A DNA stretch of 64,000 bases from Desulfobulbaceae bacterium UBA5611 (lineage in GTDB: Bacteria; Desulfobacterota; Desulfobulbia; Desulfobulbales; Desulfocapsaceae), in the NCBI GenBank assembly GCA_002424635.1, contig DIKT01000029.1, positions 1 through 64,000 on the forward strand. The letters are read 5' to 3'. A program made the position numbers and the translations under genes. The stretch's first letter is position 1. Each line of letters begins with the position of its first letter. The notes beneath the pieces were generated by a model. The model saw only the letters and a program-made list of their open reading frames with translations. It made no database searches and was not told the origin of the DNA. Below, in pieces: positions 35,728-44,077 of this stretch.

Positions 35728-36552
35728 TCAGCCCTGAATAAATGTCAGCAAATCGACGTTAAGTTCATCCTTGTGCGTCTGAGCAAGACCATGGGGGGCA
35801 CCAGGATAGATCTTCAGGATGGCACCCTTGACCAATTTGGCTGAGCGCAGGGCGGCGGCGCCGATCGGGACGATCTGATCATCATCACCATGAATGATCA
35901 GGGTCGGGATATCGAACTTCTTGAGGTCTTCACTGAAATCAGTCTCGGAGAAGGCCTTGATGCAATCAAAGGTATTCTTGTGGCCACCCTGCATGCCCTG
36001 CAGCCAGAAGGAATCGATGGTTCCCGTCGAGACTTTGGCTCCCGGCCTGTTGGCCCCGAAGAACGGACCGCCGGCTATATCTTTATAGAGTTGCGAGCGA
36101 TCGGCGATAGAACCTTGACGGATCTCCTCGAATTTGGCGATCGGCAAGCCGCCGGGATTAGCTGCTGTTTGCAGCATCAACGGCGGCACCGCCGCGATCA
36201 GCGCGGCCTTGGCCACCCGGCTGGTGCCATGGCGGCCGATGTAACGGGCTACTTCACCGCCTCCGGCCGAAAAACCGATGAGGACGGTCTGCTGTAGATC
36301 GAGTGCCTCGATGAGCTCGGCGAGGTCGTCGGCGTAGGTGTCCATATCATTGCCGGTCCAAGGCTGACTCGAGCGGCCATGGCCACGACGGTCATGGGCA
36401 ATGCAGCGATAGCCGCTGGAGGCCAGAAACAGCATCTGGGCCTCCCAGCTGTCGGCACTGAGGGGCCAACCGTGGCTGAACAGCACTGGCTGGCCTGTGC
36501 CCCAGTCTTTATAGTAAATCCGGGTGTCATCTCTTGTGGTAATAATGCCCAT
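35728..36552 (-). CDS. Alpha/beta hydrolase (non-haem chloroperoxidase/esterase type)
   Basis: A 274-residue alpha/beta hydrolase. Visible motifs are LFSHGWPLSADSWE (oxyanion loop), DRRGHGRS, nucleophile elbow GFSAGGGE (Ser near residue 95), Asp in LIIHGDDDQIVP and His in APHGLAQTH. The family is often annotated as cofactor-free haloperoxidase but usually acts as an esterase or perhydrolase. AGGGG precedes the ATG. It lies among oxidative-stress genes on the same strand. The natural substrate cannot be inferred. Confidence 0.9.
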   Translation of the reverse strand: MGIITTRDDTRIYYKDWGTGQPVLFSHGWPLSADSWEAQMLFLASSGYRCIAHDRRGHGRSSQPWTGNDMDTYADDLAELIEALDLQQTVLIGFSAGGGEVARYIGRHGTSRVAKAALIAAVPPLMLQTAANPGGLPIAKFEEIRQGSIADRSQLYKDIAGGPFFGANRPGAKVSTGTIDSFWLQGMQGGHKNTFDCIKAFSETDFSEDLKKFDIPTLIIHGDDDQIVPIGAAALRSAKLVKGAILKIYPGAPHGLAQTHKDELNVDLLTFIQG

Positions 36553-36639
36553 TATTGGTTCCCCTTTGTCATAAGGAGTTATCGATCTGGTCGATTAGAC
36601 CTGATCCTTCCGGTTGAGTTGGTCTGGTACCACCGGCCC

Positions 36640-37506
36640 TTAGCGCTGTTCTTTTCGGGCTGCTTTCGAGCCATAGGTATTGGCATAAACCCAGGTAAAT
36701 TCAGCGCCGAGCAGAAAGATCTGTGCGGAAAAATAAACCCACAGCAATAAAATGACCAGCGACCCGGCGGCGCCGAAACCTGAGGCGACACTGGCTTTGC
36801 CCAGATAGAGACCGATGAGCAATTTGCCGACGGCGAACAGGCAAGCGGTTACTGCCGCGCCAATCCATACATCGCGCCAGGCGATGGTAGCCCACGGCAT
36901 AAATTTATAGATCAATGCAAACAGGACAGTCGTAATAGCAAATGAGATACTCAGTTCCAAGGCCTGCAGAACTACTTGCCAACCTGTGAACAGGCTACTG
37001 AGCCATTTGCCGAAGGCGGCGATGGCAGCACTGATTATGAGCGAAATCAGCAATAGAAAGCCTACGCCCAACACCATACCGAAAGAGAGCAGGCGTGTGC
37101 GCAACATATGCCATAAACCGCTCTCTTGGTCCGAAACGGGGACACGCCAGATACGGTTAAGATCGCTTTGTAATTCCCCGAACACCGTGGTGGCCCCGAT
37201 TATCAGGGTAATGACGCTGCCCGCTATGGCCAGCATGCTATGAGCGGGCTCATTGGCATTTTTCAGCAGACCCTGCACGGCGCTTGCTCCTTCCTGCCCG
37301 ATGAGGCCCTGGATCTGGCCGATGATTTCGCCCCGCGCTGCTTCCTGGCCAAAAACAAGGCCGGCCACTGCGATAGCGATTATCAGCAGCGGCGTAATTG
37401 AAAACAGGGTGTAGTAGGCAATGGCGGCCCCCATACTCGGGGCATAATCGTCCACCCAGGCCGTTACGGAATTTTTGCTCAGGTCCAAGATCTGTTTGAG
37501 GTGCAT
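36640..37506 (-). CDS. YihY/BrkB-family inner-membrane protein
   Basis: A 288-residue membrane protein with about six helices. The N-terminal hallmark DDYAPSMGAAIAYYTLFSITPLL and the C-terminal LWVYFSAQIFLLGAEFTWVYA define the YihY/BrkB family. AGGAG stands seven bases before the ATG. The family was once called ribonuclease BN by mistake; its function is unresolved. In many genomes it accompanies stress genes such as CsbD and Ku, as here. Confidence 0.92.
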   Translation of the reverse strand: MHLKQILDLSKNSVTAWVDDYAPSMGAAIAYYTLFSITPLLIIAIAVAGLVFGQEAARGEIIGQIQGLIGQEGASAVQGLLKNANEPAHSMLAIAGSVITLIIGATTVFGELQSDLNRIWRVPVSDQESGLWHMLRTRLLSFGMVLGVGFLLLISLIISAAIAAFGKWLSSLFTGWQVVLQALELSISFAITTVLFALIYKFMPWATIAWRDVWIGAAVTACLFAVGKLLIGLYLGKASVASGFGAAGSLVILLLWVYFSAQIFLLGAEFTWVYANTYGSKAARKEQR

Positions 37507-37594
37507 GCTGATCTCCTGTAAAAGCGGTTTTGCCAGCCATATCTTGCAACTGCCGGTTGTGGCTTCTTCCTGCTGTTAAGGCCGATGGCGAGAT

Positions 37595-38098
37595 TTAAAG
37601 TTGCAGCTGTTTCATGACCTCACGCATGAAGGCGGGCAGATCGGCCGGTTTCCGGGAGGTGATCAGCTTGCCGTCAACTACTACCTCCTGATCTTCATAG
37701 AGGGCGCCGGCCTCTTGTAACTCCTCAGCTACCTTCTCATAGCAGGTGGCCCGTTTTCCCTGCATTACCCCGGCACTGATCAGGATTTGCGGGCCATGGC
37801 AGATAGCAGCAACCGGTTTATCGGCGGCAAAAAAATGGCGGGCAATCTCGAGTGCCATTGGCTCTTGTCTGATCTTAGATGGGGCCGCGCCCCCCGGCAG
37901 GACCAGGAGGGCATAGTCATCAGGTTTTATCTCCTCCAGGGTCTTGTCGACGGGTACCTCGTAGCCATGCTTGCCGGTGATAATCTCCCGGTCCATGGAG
38001 GCCACGATCACTTGCAGGCCCGCCTCCTGTAGCCGGTAATAGGGCACCAGCAGCTCCGAGTCTTCAAAATGATCCGCACTGATAATTAAGACCTTCAT
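37595..38098 (-). CDS. DJ-1/PfpI-family protein (YhbO-like)
   Basis: A 167-residue protein of the PfpI branch: VLIISADHFEDSELLVPYYR at the N terminus, LVLPGGAAPSKIRQ, and the nucleophile elbow AICHGPQIL with Cys near residue 103. YhbO-type proteins protect against several stresses, with reported glyoxalase or deglycase activity that is debated. GGAGG precedes the ATG. It follows the SOD gene by 34 bp and is probably in the same operon. The large catalase at 53868-55958 carries a related domain at its C terminus. Confidence 0.92.
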   Translation of the reverse strand: MKVLIISADHFEDSELLVPYYRLQEAGLQVIVASMDREIITGKHGYEVPVDKTLEEIKPDDYALLVLPGGAAPSKIRQEPMALEIARHFFAADKPVAAICHGPQILISAGVMQGKRATCYEKVAEELQEAGALYEDQEVVVDGKLITSRKPADLPAFMREVMKQLQL

Positions 38099-38132
38099 AT
38101 GTGTCCTCCTTTAAGAAAGGTTGGCTTACCGT

Positions 38133-38723
38133 TTACGGCTTCGTTTGGCTGAGCCGGGACTGCACCGCCTGCCAGTCAATATTTTTGAAATAGGCCTCGA
38201 TATAATCGGCCCTTTTCAGCCCGTAATCGAGCATGAAGGCATGTTCGAAGACATCCATGATTAATATCGGCCGGCATCCGGCAGGGTGGCCGCTATCATG
38301 CTCATTGATCCAGCAGTTAAAGAGCTTGCCGTTGTTATTATCCTGGTAGAGCACGGCCCAGCCGATGCCGCGCATGGCCCCGACCGCCTTGAAATCCTTT
38401 AACCAGCCATCAATGCTGCCAAAATCGGCAATCTTCTGCTGGGCCAGGCGGCTGTTGCTGTCGACTACTCCATCACCGCCCAGGGCATCAAAGTAATATT
38501 CATGCAGCCGCATGCCGTTGAATTCCCAGCTGAGCCGCCGCTTTAATTCGCCAAACTCGGGGCCGGTCGCCTTGTCTTCTTGTACCATCCGGGTCAGCGT
38601 CTCCAGCAATTTATTGGTATTGGTCACATACCCTTCATAGAGGGTAAAGTGGTTTTTCAGCAGCGCCTCACTGAATCCTGCCATGCCGATAAGCCTTGAA
38701 TAATCTTTTGCCGTGTACGCCAT
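38133..38723 (-). CDS. Divergent Fe/Mn-family superoxide dismutase
   Basis: A 196-residue protein of the Fe/Mn-SOD family. The C-terminal metal motif is clear (MDVFEHAFMLDYG, Asp-x-x-Glu-His), as are EFNGMRLHEYYF (second His) and CWINEHD. The first His lies in KNHFTLYEGYV, where the KHHQTYV seen in ordinary SODs is changed: the pair of His residues near the active site is missing. So the fold is supported but activity is less certain. AAAGGAGGAG precedes the ATG. It is followed closely by the PfpI-like gene. The small ORF upstream overlaps its 5' end. Confidence 0.85.
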   Translation of the reverse strand: MAYTAKDYSRLIGMAGFSEALLKNHFTLYEGYVTNTNKLLETLTRMVQEDKATGPEFGELKRRLSWEFNGMRLHEYYFDALGGDGVVDSNSRLAQQKIADFGSIDGWLKDFKAVGAMRGIGWAVLYQDNNNGKLFNCWINEHDSGHPAGCRPILIMDVFEHAFMLDYGLKRADYIEAYFKNIDWQAVQSRLSQTKP

Positions 38724-38863
38724 GATAGCTCCTCCTTTTGCTGGTCGATGTGAGTTAAGGGAACGGCCTGGTACATCAAATAGACAGCCAGTCCCACGGA
38801 TTTCAGCCGGTAAATTGGTACATTGTGGTAGATCCTGCGACTTTGCTTGTCGATCTCGGCCAT
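38657..38863 (-). CDS. Possible small protein overlapping the SOD start
   Basis: A 68-residue frame starting MAEIDKQSRRIYHNVPIYRL. AGGAG stands nine bases before this ATG, just after the stop of the flavoprotein gene (38894), which favours a real gene in the operon. Against it, the last 67 bases overlap the SOD gene in another frame, and I do not recognise the protein. The overlap would be long for bacteria. Confidence 0.35.
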   Translation of the reverse strand: MAEIDKQSRRIYHNVPIYRLKSVGLAVYLMYQAVPLTHIDQQKEELSWRTRQKIIQGLSAWQDSVRRC

Positions 38864-38893
38864 ATCAGTTGTCTCCTGCAATAATCAGGCGTT

Positions 38894-40537
38894 CTATATG
38901 AAGAACTGCCAAAGGGAAAATAGAATTACCAATATGAAAACGGAATCAATAAGATGAGGCGCTTTCAGGGCATATAAACCGTCATCAATTTTCGCTGAAA
39001 TTCTGAGCCACCAAGGTTTGTATTGCTCTAATACCTGCACGCGGTCATCAATGGCCTTGGCCGCTCTTCTCCCACTTTCGACGGCCCCCTCAATACTCCA
39101 GACCTGGGCCTGGGTCTGCGTATGGGCGCCGGCTAAAAAAAGATTAGCCACCGGAGTCTTCTGGGCAGGAATATAGGCCTGGGTATTGGTGGTCGTGACC
39201 CATTTGGGCTGCGGATGTTTAAGGCCGTCGCGGCCAAATTCCCATTCATGCCAAACTTCAACATTGAGCAGGGTAAATTCGTGTAAGCCTTTACCACTAT
39301 TTGCTTGTCGAATTAAGTCATTGAGGGCGCCACAGCTCAGGATTTGCGCTTTTACCTCTGCAATAAATTCTTCTCTGCTGCAATTATTGACCGGCTTATG
39401 ATAAAGGCGGCCCGGCACACTGCTGATACATGAGGTGCCGGTCCACAGCGATTTAATATTATGGCCGAGATCTACGGTCTGATCCCACACCTGTTCCTGG
39501 GCGAAAAGGGTTAAATTAAATTCGGAATCACTAACCACCACAGCCGTGCGCTGCCGGGGGAATTTAATGGCCTCAGCAAAGGCCAATCTGAAAGAGACCT
39601 GCGCATGAGGCCCATCCTGGGTAAGCGGTTTAAACAGTCTTAATTCTTCCTGGCGCTCAAGCTCCGGAGTGACGCTTAGGATCTCAGCCGTCATGAACGG
39701 ATTAATGGCCAGCAGATAAATGTCGCCTACTATCTGTTCATTGCCGCAATAAGCGGCGCTGATCCTGCTGCCATCAAATTCTAAGCGGCTGAGGCCTTTG
39801 CCCCAGCAGAACTGGACCCCTTGCTCCTGCAGATGCCTGACCCAGGGGTCAAACCAGTATTCACTGCTCGGTCCTTTGAGTAACAGCCAGCCGTCCCCGG
39901 CCCCTTGCGACCAGGCGGGACCATCATGATCGGCTTTATGCTCATGAGTCGGTTGGGTGATCAGCTGTTTTCTGAAAAAGTCACCGGTGATGTGCAAGGA
40001 TACCTTCGACCAGTCGGAGCCAATCCAGGGGCCGAAACAAGAACGCCAGGTTTTGTAGGCCACCTCGCTCATTAACGGTTGCCAGGCCTCAGCGGCGTTA
40101 AGTCTGGCATAGGTCATCTGACTGCGTTTATTTGCCGTCCAGGACTTCAGCATCAGGTAAGTCGATTTCGTAAAATCCCATTTGTCCATCCTGAACATTT
40201 TATGAATACTTTTCAGGCCTTCATCATAGAATTGCGCTTTCGCCTTATCAGGGAAAATACCGAAGGCAATAGAGCGCGACAGGGCCAGATCATAGATAGT
40301 GCCCTGCTCATTAAAGGGAATCTGCTGCATGATATCGAACGTATTATGATACCAGGGGCCCATGCCGTGCCAGGAATATTCCGTGGGCATGTTGTTGTGG
40401 CTCAGCCTTGAACTGCGGAAAAATCCACCGGCCTGGTCATTAACTTCATAGACGGCCACATTGTATCCTAAGCGGGCTAATTCATGGGCTGCGCTTAAGC
40501 CGGCAATGCCAGCCCCAAAAATGATAATTTTTTGCAT
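38894..40537 (-). CDS. FAD-dependent amine-oxidase/phytoene-desaturase-like protein
   Basis: A 547-residue flavoprotein. The N-terminal dinucleotide motif is IIIFGAGIAGLSAAHELARLGYNVAVYE with GGFFRSSR as second FAD motif. The C-terminal FAD contact is NLFLAGAHTQTQAQVWSIEGAVESGRRAA. The last about 20 residues are a hydrophobic helix, suggesting membrane attachment. This layout fits hydroxysqualene-dehydroxylase or desaturase relatives acting on hydrophobic substrates; the actual substrate is unknown. The ribosome site is weak. It starts about 60 bp after a CopA remnant and heads the run containing SOD and PfpI-like genes. Confidence 0.85.
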   Translation of the reverse strand: MQKIIIFGAGIAGLSAAHELARLGYNVAVYEVNDQAGGFFRSSRLSHNNMPTEYSWHGMGPWYHNTFDIMQQIPFNEQGTIYDLALSRSIAFGIFPDKAKAQFYDEGLKSIHKMFRMDKWDFTKSTYLMLKSWTANKRSQMTYARLNAAEAWQPLMSEVAYKTWRSCFGPWIGSDWSKVSLHITGDFFRKQLITQPTHEHKADHDGPAWSQGAGDGWLLLKGPSSEYWFDPWVRHLQEQGVQFCWGKGLSRLEFDGSRISAAYCGNEQIVGDIYLLAINPFMTAEILSVTPELERQEELRLFKPLTQDGPHAQVSFRLAFAEAIKFPRQRTAVVVSDSEFNLTLFAQEQVWDQTVDLGHNIKSLWTGTSCISSVPGRLYHKPVNNCSREEFIAEVKAQILSCGALNDLIRQANSGKGLHEFTLLNVEVWHEWEFGRDGLKHPQPKWVTTTNTQAYIPAQKTPVANLFLAGAHTQTQAQVWSIEGAVESGRRAAKAIDDRVQVLEQYKPWWLRISAKIDDGLYALKAPHLIDSVFILVILFSLWQFFI

Positions 40538-40600
40538 TTAGTTAACCTGTGCCATAAAACTGCTGCTGAGATTTTTGTTGACTGTCATTCTCATGCTCCA

Positions 40601-40738
40601 TCATAATTTTACTGTCCGCAAACGCAAGGCGTTGCTGATGACCGAGACGGAACTGAGACTCATTGCCACGGCATACATGGGCATGACCGGCACTACCTTC
40701 TGACCGGCTGGCAGCAATTTCGGGAGAAAGGTTTTCAT
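40601..40738 (-). pseudogene. C-terminal remnant of a copper P-type ATPase (CopA-like)
   Basis: The frame ends with YAVAMSLSSVSVISNALRLR, the characteristic extreme C terminus of copper-exporting P1B ATPases. An upstream LSPEIAA phrase of the same terminus is in a different frame, so at least one frameshift is present. None of the phosphorylation or copper-site domains remain. It lies between the Met-rich copper protein gene and the flavoprotein, which suggests a copA gene was once part of this copper cluster. Confidence 0.65.
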
Positions 40739-40770
40739 ATATGCAGTCGGGGTCCGGATTGTTAATGGCT

Positions 40771-41226
40771 TTATGGGGCATCTTCAGATTTTTTATCCAT
40801 ATCCCCCATCATCGGACAATGAGACATGGAGCCCATACCCATCTTCATATGCTGCATCATATGTGGCATCATCTGTTCTTCCATCCTGGCCTTACGGTCC
40901 TGCATGGCGATCCGCTGCTCCACCATTTGCGTGACCACGGCTGCCAGCAGATCCAGCTTTTCGTCCTGCGATGCGCTGTTCATTTTGGTAACCTGGGCCT
41001 TGAGTTCGGCATCCTGGGCTTTTATCTCAGCCCTTATTTTTTGCTTCTCGGTCATCATGGCCTGGCAGCGGGCCATCATATCGGTCTCTGCCTTGTTTTG
41101 CGCCTCGGTGGTTACCGTAGTTTGAGAATTGTCATCAACAGCCAACGAAAGATCAGCATGGACGAGGATCAAAACCAAAGCAAGGCAGCAACTGCTGAAG
41201 AGGTTGGAATGCGTTAGTTTTTTCAT
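40771..41226 (-). CDS. Exported Met/His-rich protein, putative copper binder
   Basis: A 151-residue protein with a signal peptide (to about residue 29, Leu-Ser-Leu-Ala-Val). The middle is a long charged helix (MMTEKQKIRAEIKAQDAELK...), and the end is Met- and His-rich (MMPHMMQHMKMGMGSMSHCPMM), typical of periplasmic copper or silver binding. AAAGGAGAAGTAA precedes the ATG. It sits between the YHS protein/multicopper oxidase genes and the CopA remnant, so a role in copper tolerance is inferred from both composition and context. Confidence 0.8.
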   Translation of the reverse strand: MKKLTHSNLFSSCCLALVLILVHADLSLAVDDNSQTTVTTEAQNKAETDMMARCQAMMTEKQKIRAEIKAQDAELKAQVTKMNSASQDEKLDLLAAVVTQMVEQRIAMQDRKARMEEQMMPHMMQHMKMGMGSMSHCPMMGDMDKKSEDAP

Positions 41227-41351
41227 TTACTTCTCCTTTCTGTGGTGATGTTTTGTGATGCTCTTAATGACTTCTTGCATGGCCGCGCCCAATCCCGCCT
41301 CTGCAGAATAAAAGCTGACTATGGCCGGAAAGGCCGCGGCTGGGTACTCTC

Positions 41352-41573
41352 TTATGCGCCTGCTTTTGTACCACCACAATCGCATCCCGGCTTGTCCTCC
41401 GATCCCGGCTTGTCCTCCATTTTGGCAGCAGCAGGGGTGGACATGAACTTCTCCCGGCATTGGTCGCTGCAAAAATAAAAAGTCTTGCCATCTCGTTCGC
41501 CTTTAAGGGCAGTTGCTTCATCCACAGTCATGCCGCAGATAGGGTCTTTGGTCGCGTATGTTGATTCTTGCAT
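41352..41573 (-). CDS. YHS-domain metal-binding protein
   Basis: A 73-residue protein starting at 41573 (MQESTYATKDPICGMTVDEAT), where AAAGGAGACGGACT precedes the ATG. It has one YHS domain with DPICGMTV and FYFCSDQCREKFM, a Cys pattern found in copper ATPases and mercury/copper-resistance proteins. The tail is Cys-containing (CDCGGTKAGA) and has a short duplicated GSEDKPG motif. The neighbours suggest copper trafficking. A downstream gap to 41227 is non-coding as far as I can tell. Confidence 0.85.
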   Translation of the reverse strand: MQESTYATKDPICGMTVDEATALKGERDGKTFYFCSDQCREKFMSTPAAAKMEDKPGSEDKPGCDCGGTKAGA

Positions 41574-41605
41574 AGTCCGTCTCCTTTCATAGTGGTTATT
41601 GTTAT

Positions 41606-41633
41606 GGATCAGGTTTTTTGGGCCACCTGATCC
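41606..41633 (-). terminator. 9-bp hairpin between copper oxidase and YHS gene
   Basis: GGATCAGGT (41606-41614) pairs perfectly with ACCTGATCC (41625-41633). It follows the end of the CopB-like tail frame (41654) and precedes the YHS gene. It lacks a U tract, so it may stabilise or only partly end the oxidase transcript. Confidence 0.45.
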
Positions 41634-41653
41634 CCTTGTTGAGAACGATATTG

Positions 41654-41919
41654 TTAGAATAGCCAGCGCAGGCCACCTCCCCAGCCGAACCGGGAATGCC
41701 ATTGGCCGATCAGCGCCAAGTTTTTGGACAATACATAGTTCAACCCCGCCCGGCTTTCCCATTTTTCGCCGCTGTCATATTCGACTTTGGCAACAACAGC
41801 CAGTCGGGGAGTGGCTGCCTGCTGGAGATCAAGGCTGACTTGGACGTCACCTGCGGTATCCACCCACAGGCGCGATTCGATATTGAAGGGCAGCAGGTAG
41901 CGCAGGCCGGCAATAGCTC
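41654..41919 (-). pseudogene. Out-of-frame CopB-like tail of the multicopper oxidase
   Basis: After the six-A run at 41920-41925 the frame one base away continues the expected protein: RAIAGLRYLLPFNIESRLWV, then VSLDLQQAATPRLAVVAKVEYDSGEKWESRAGLNYVLSK, ending GWGGGLRWLF at 41654. This is the end of a CopB-type outer-membrane barrel. Adding one A to the run joins both frames exactly. It is the natural C terminus of the upstream gene, displaced by a frameshift or by a base-call error. Confidence 0.75.
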
Positions 41920-44028
41920 TTTTTTGTCCAGCTGATCACTGATCCCGTTCAGATCGACTCCGGCCAGGATCCTGGTAAAACGGTTCAGATAATAATCATA
42001 AGTAGGCGTTAGCTCCCAATGCACCTCATCAACGCGTTGCCAACCGGCCTGCCAGTCAGCGGAGAAGATATGGCGCCTATTGGCATAAACCAGCGCGCCT
42101 TGAGCCATCTGTGATAAGACATCGACCTGACCAAACAGATAATAAGGGTCATGGTAGAGACCGGGGCGGACGGCGGCGGTGGCGGCATCGGGGGTGAAAC
42201 CCTGATAATGCACCACCTGCTCCATGCCGCTTTCCATATGATAGAGCAGATGGCAGTGAAATAACCAGTCGCCGAACTCTTCTGCCGCAAGCTCAATGAC
42301 CGTGGTCGTCATCGGCGGGACATTTACGGTATGCTTGAGCGGTGAAAAGTCGCCCTGGCTATTGATAACGCGGGAAAAATGGCCGTGCAGATGTATGGGA
42401 TGATGCATCATGGTGCGGTTGATCATAATAAAGCGCACGACTTCATCCTGTTTGATCTCAATGTGATCGGCTGCAGATAAGGGTTTATTGTTCAGAAACC
42501 AGACGAGCCGCTCCATGTCACCGTCGAGCGTGAGCCGGATTTCCCGGACCGGCCGGGCGGCGGCAAAGGCCGTGGCCTGCAAGGCGCGCAGTTGCTCGTA
42601 TGGCGGCCACGGCCGGTCGGGGCTCATGCCATCAATGGCCACTGAGGCTTGGGCACTCACATCCTCTGCTAGCAAGCCCAGCCATGTGCTGCCGGGGGCC
42701 ATCACCGCTGTTTGCTGATCAGGTGCTGCCATGTCATGGCCGGCATGATCTGTCGGGGATGGAGGGGGTGCCGGTGCATCATGCGCCATTGTGTCGCTGT
42801 GCTGTCTAATCTTATGGTGATCCATCTCCTCCATGCCATTCATGCCGTGCATGCCCGGTTGGTCTAATTTGCCGGCCTTCACATCCTGCTCGGCCATGCC
42901 CATCGAGCCGGCTGGCGTTAAGGCCAGCACCCGTTGCAGAGAGAGACTGTCCATATTGGAGTAGAGATCAGGTCGCGGGATGTCCGGCGCCGCGTGCCGT
43001 GCTCCGCTGCCAAGCCACAGCAAGCTGTGCCCTGAGCCATCCTGAGAAGTGGCGCGAAATTCATAGCTGCCGTCGGCCGGTATCGTAATGATCACGTCAT
43101 ACGTTTCAGCGACGGCAATCAGCAGCCGTGATGCGGCAAATGGTTGCACCGGCAGCCCGTCGGCCGCTATAATCTGCAGCGGGCCGCCGGCAAACTGCAC
43201 ATAAAAAGAAGTGCTGGCCGAACCAGCGATCACCCGTAAACGGATTTTTTCACCGGGCTGCACGGCCAGAGACTGCTCGGCGGCCCCATTGATGAGAAAG
43301 CGCTCATAGTAGACATCGGCAATGTCCATAGGGGGCATCCGCTGAATTTCACGGGCGAAGTAATCGCCCAACATGCCCAGCCGCGTCGCTCCCAGGATAC
43401 TCTGGCCACTGCCCTTGCGTAAGGAATACCATTCGTTACCGCGTTTGAGGGTGCGCAGGACTGAGTCGGCATCCTCATCGGTCCAGTCGGAGAGCATAAC
43501 CACGTACTCACGGAGATGATCAACAGGATCCTCCTTCTTCGGCTTGATGACCAGCGCGCCAAAGAGGCCACGTTGCTCCTGTAACCCGGAATGGCTGTGA
43601 TACCAATAGGTGCCTGCTTGTCGTAAGTCAAACTCGTAAGTAAAAGTCGTGCCGGGCGCAATGGGCGCAAAGGTCAGGAAAGGCACGCCGTCCATGTTAT
43701 TGGGCAGTAAAATCCCATGCCAGTGTATCGAGGTGGCGACAGACAGGTGATTATGGACGCGGATCACCGCATGGTCCCCTTCGGTGAAATAGAGGATCGG
43801 CCCCGGCAGTTGTCCGTTGATGGCGATGGCCTCGACCGGCTGGCCGGTGAAGTTCATCTTCTGGAGGGCAATAGTGAGGTCGTATGCCACCGTGGCTGCC
43901 GCCAGATTTGTGCCCGGCAGCAACAGCGCCAAGCTGCACCACAATATTGCCGCCAGTTTGCTCAGCATCATCCGCATCCGGCGCTTGACTGGTTGCGGTA
44001 ACCGGGATTTTTCATTTATCGGCTCCAT
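41740..44028 (-). CDS. CopA-type multicopper oxidase fused to a frameshifted CopB-like domain
   Basis: A 762-residue exported oxidase as read. The signal region ends near LLLPGTNLAAA. Copper sites are all visible: SIHWHGILLP, YWYHSHSGLQEQ, HHPIHLHGHF and WLFHCHLLYHMESGM. A Met/His-rich insert (GMHGMNGMEEMDHH...) lies near residues 395-440. After the oxidase, from about residue 635, comes a CopB-like stretch (DPYYLFGQVDVLSQMAQGALVYANRRHIFSADWQ). The frame then leaves homology after ISDQLDKK because of a six-A run, ending in a Cys-rich out-of-frame tail. Role: oxidising Cu(I) in the periplasm, with the barrel part normally sequestering copper at the outer membrane. It begins after the SDR gene and precedes other copper genes. 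Confidence 0.88.
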   Translation of the reverse strand: MEPINEKSRLPQPVKRRMRMMLSKLAAILWCSLALLLPGTNLAAATVAYDLTIALQKMNFTGQPVEAIAINGQLPGPILYFTEGDHAVIRVHNHLSVATSIHWHGILLPNNMDGVPFLTFAPIAPGTTFTYEFDLRQAGTYWYHSHSGLQEQRGLFGALVIKPKKEDPVDHLREYVVMLSDWTDEDADSVLRTLKRGNEWYSLRKGSGQSILGATRLGMLGDYFAREIQRMPPMDIADVYYERFLINGAAEQSLAVQPGEKIRLRVIAGSASTSFYVQFAGGPLQIIAADGLPVQPFAASRLLIAVAETYDVIITIPADGSYEFRATSQDGSGHSLLWLGSGARHAAPDIPRPDLYSNMDSLSLQRVLALTPAGSMGMAEQDVKAGKLDQPGMHGMNGMEEMDHHKIRQHSDTMAHDAPAPPPSPTDHAGHDMAAPDQQTAVMAPGSTWLGLLAEDVSAQASVAIDGMSPDRPWPPYEQLRALQATAFAAARPVREIRLTLDGDMERLVWFLNNKPLSAADHIEIKQDEVVRFIMINRTMMHHPIHLHGHFSRVINSQGDFSPLKHTVNVPPMTTTVIELAAEEFGDWLFHCHLLYHMESGMEQVVHYQGFTPDAATAAVRPGLYHDPYYLFGQVDVLSQMAQGALVYANRRHIFSADWQAGWQRVDEVHWELTPTYDYYLNRFTRILAGVDLNGISDQLDKKELLPACATCCPSISNRACGWIPQVTSKSALISSRQPLPDWLLLPKSNMTAAKNGKAGRG

Positions 44029-44077
44029 TCATTGGCCTTGAAACTGCAAAAATTACGGTCAACTTTTTCTTAAAAAG

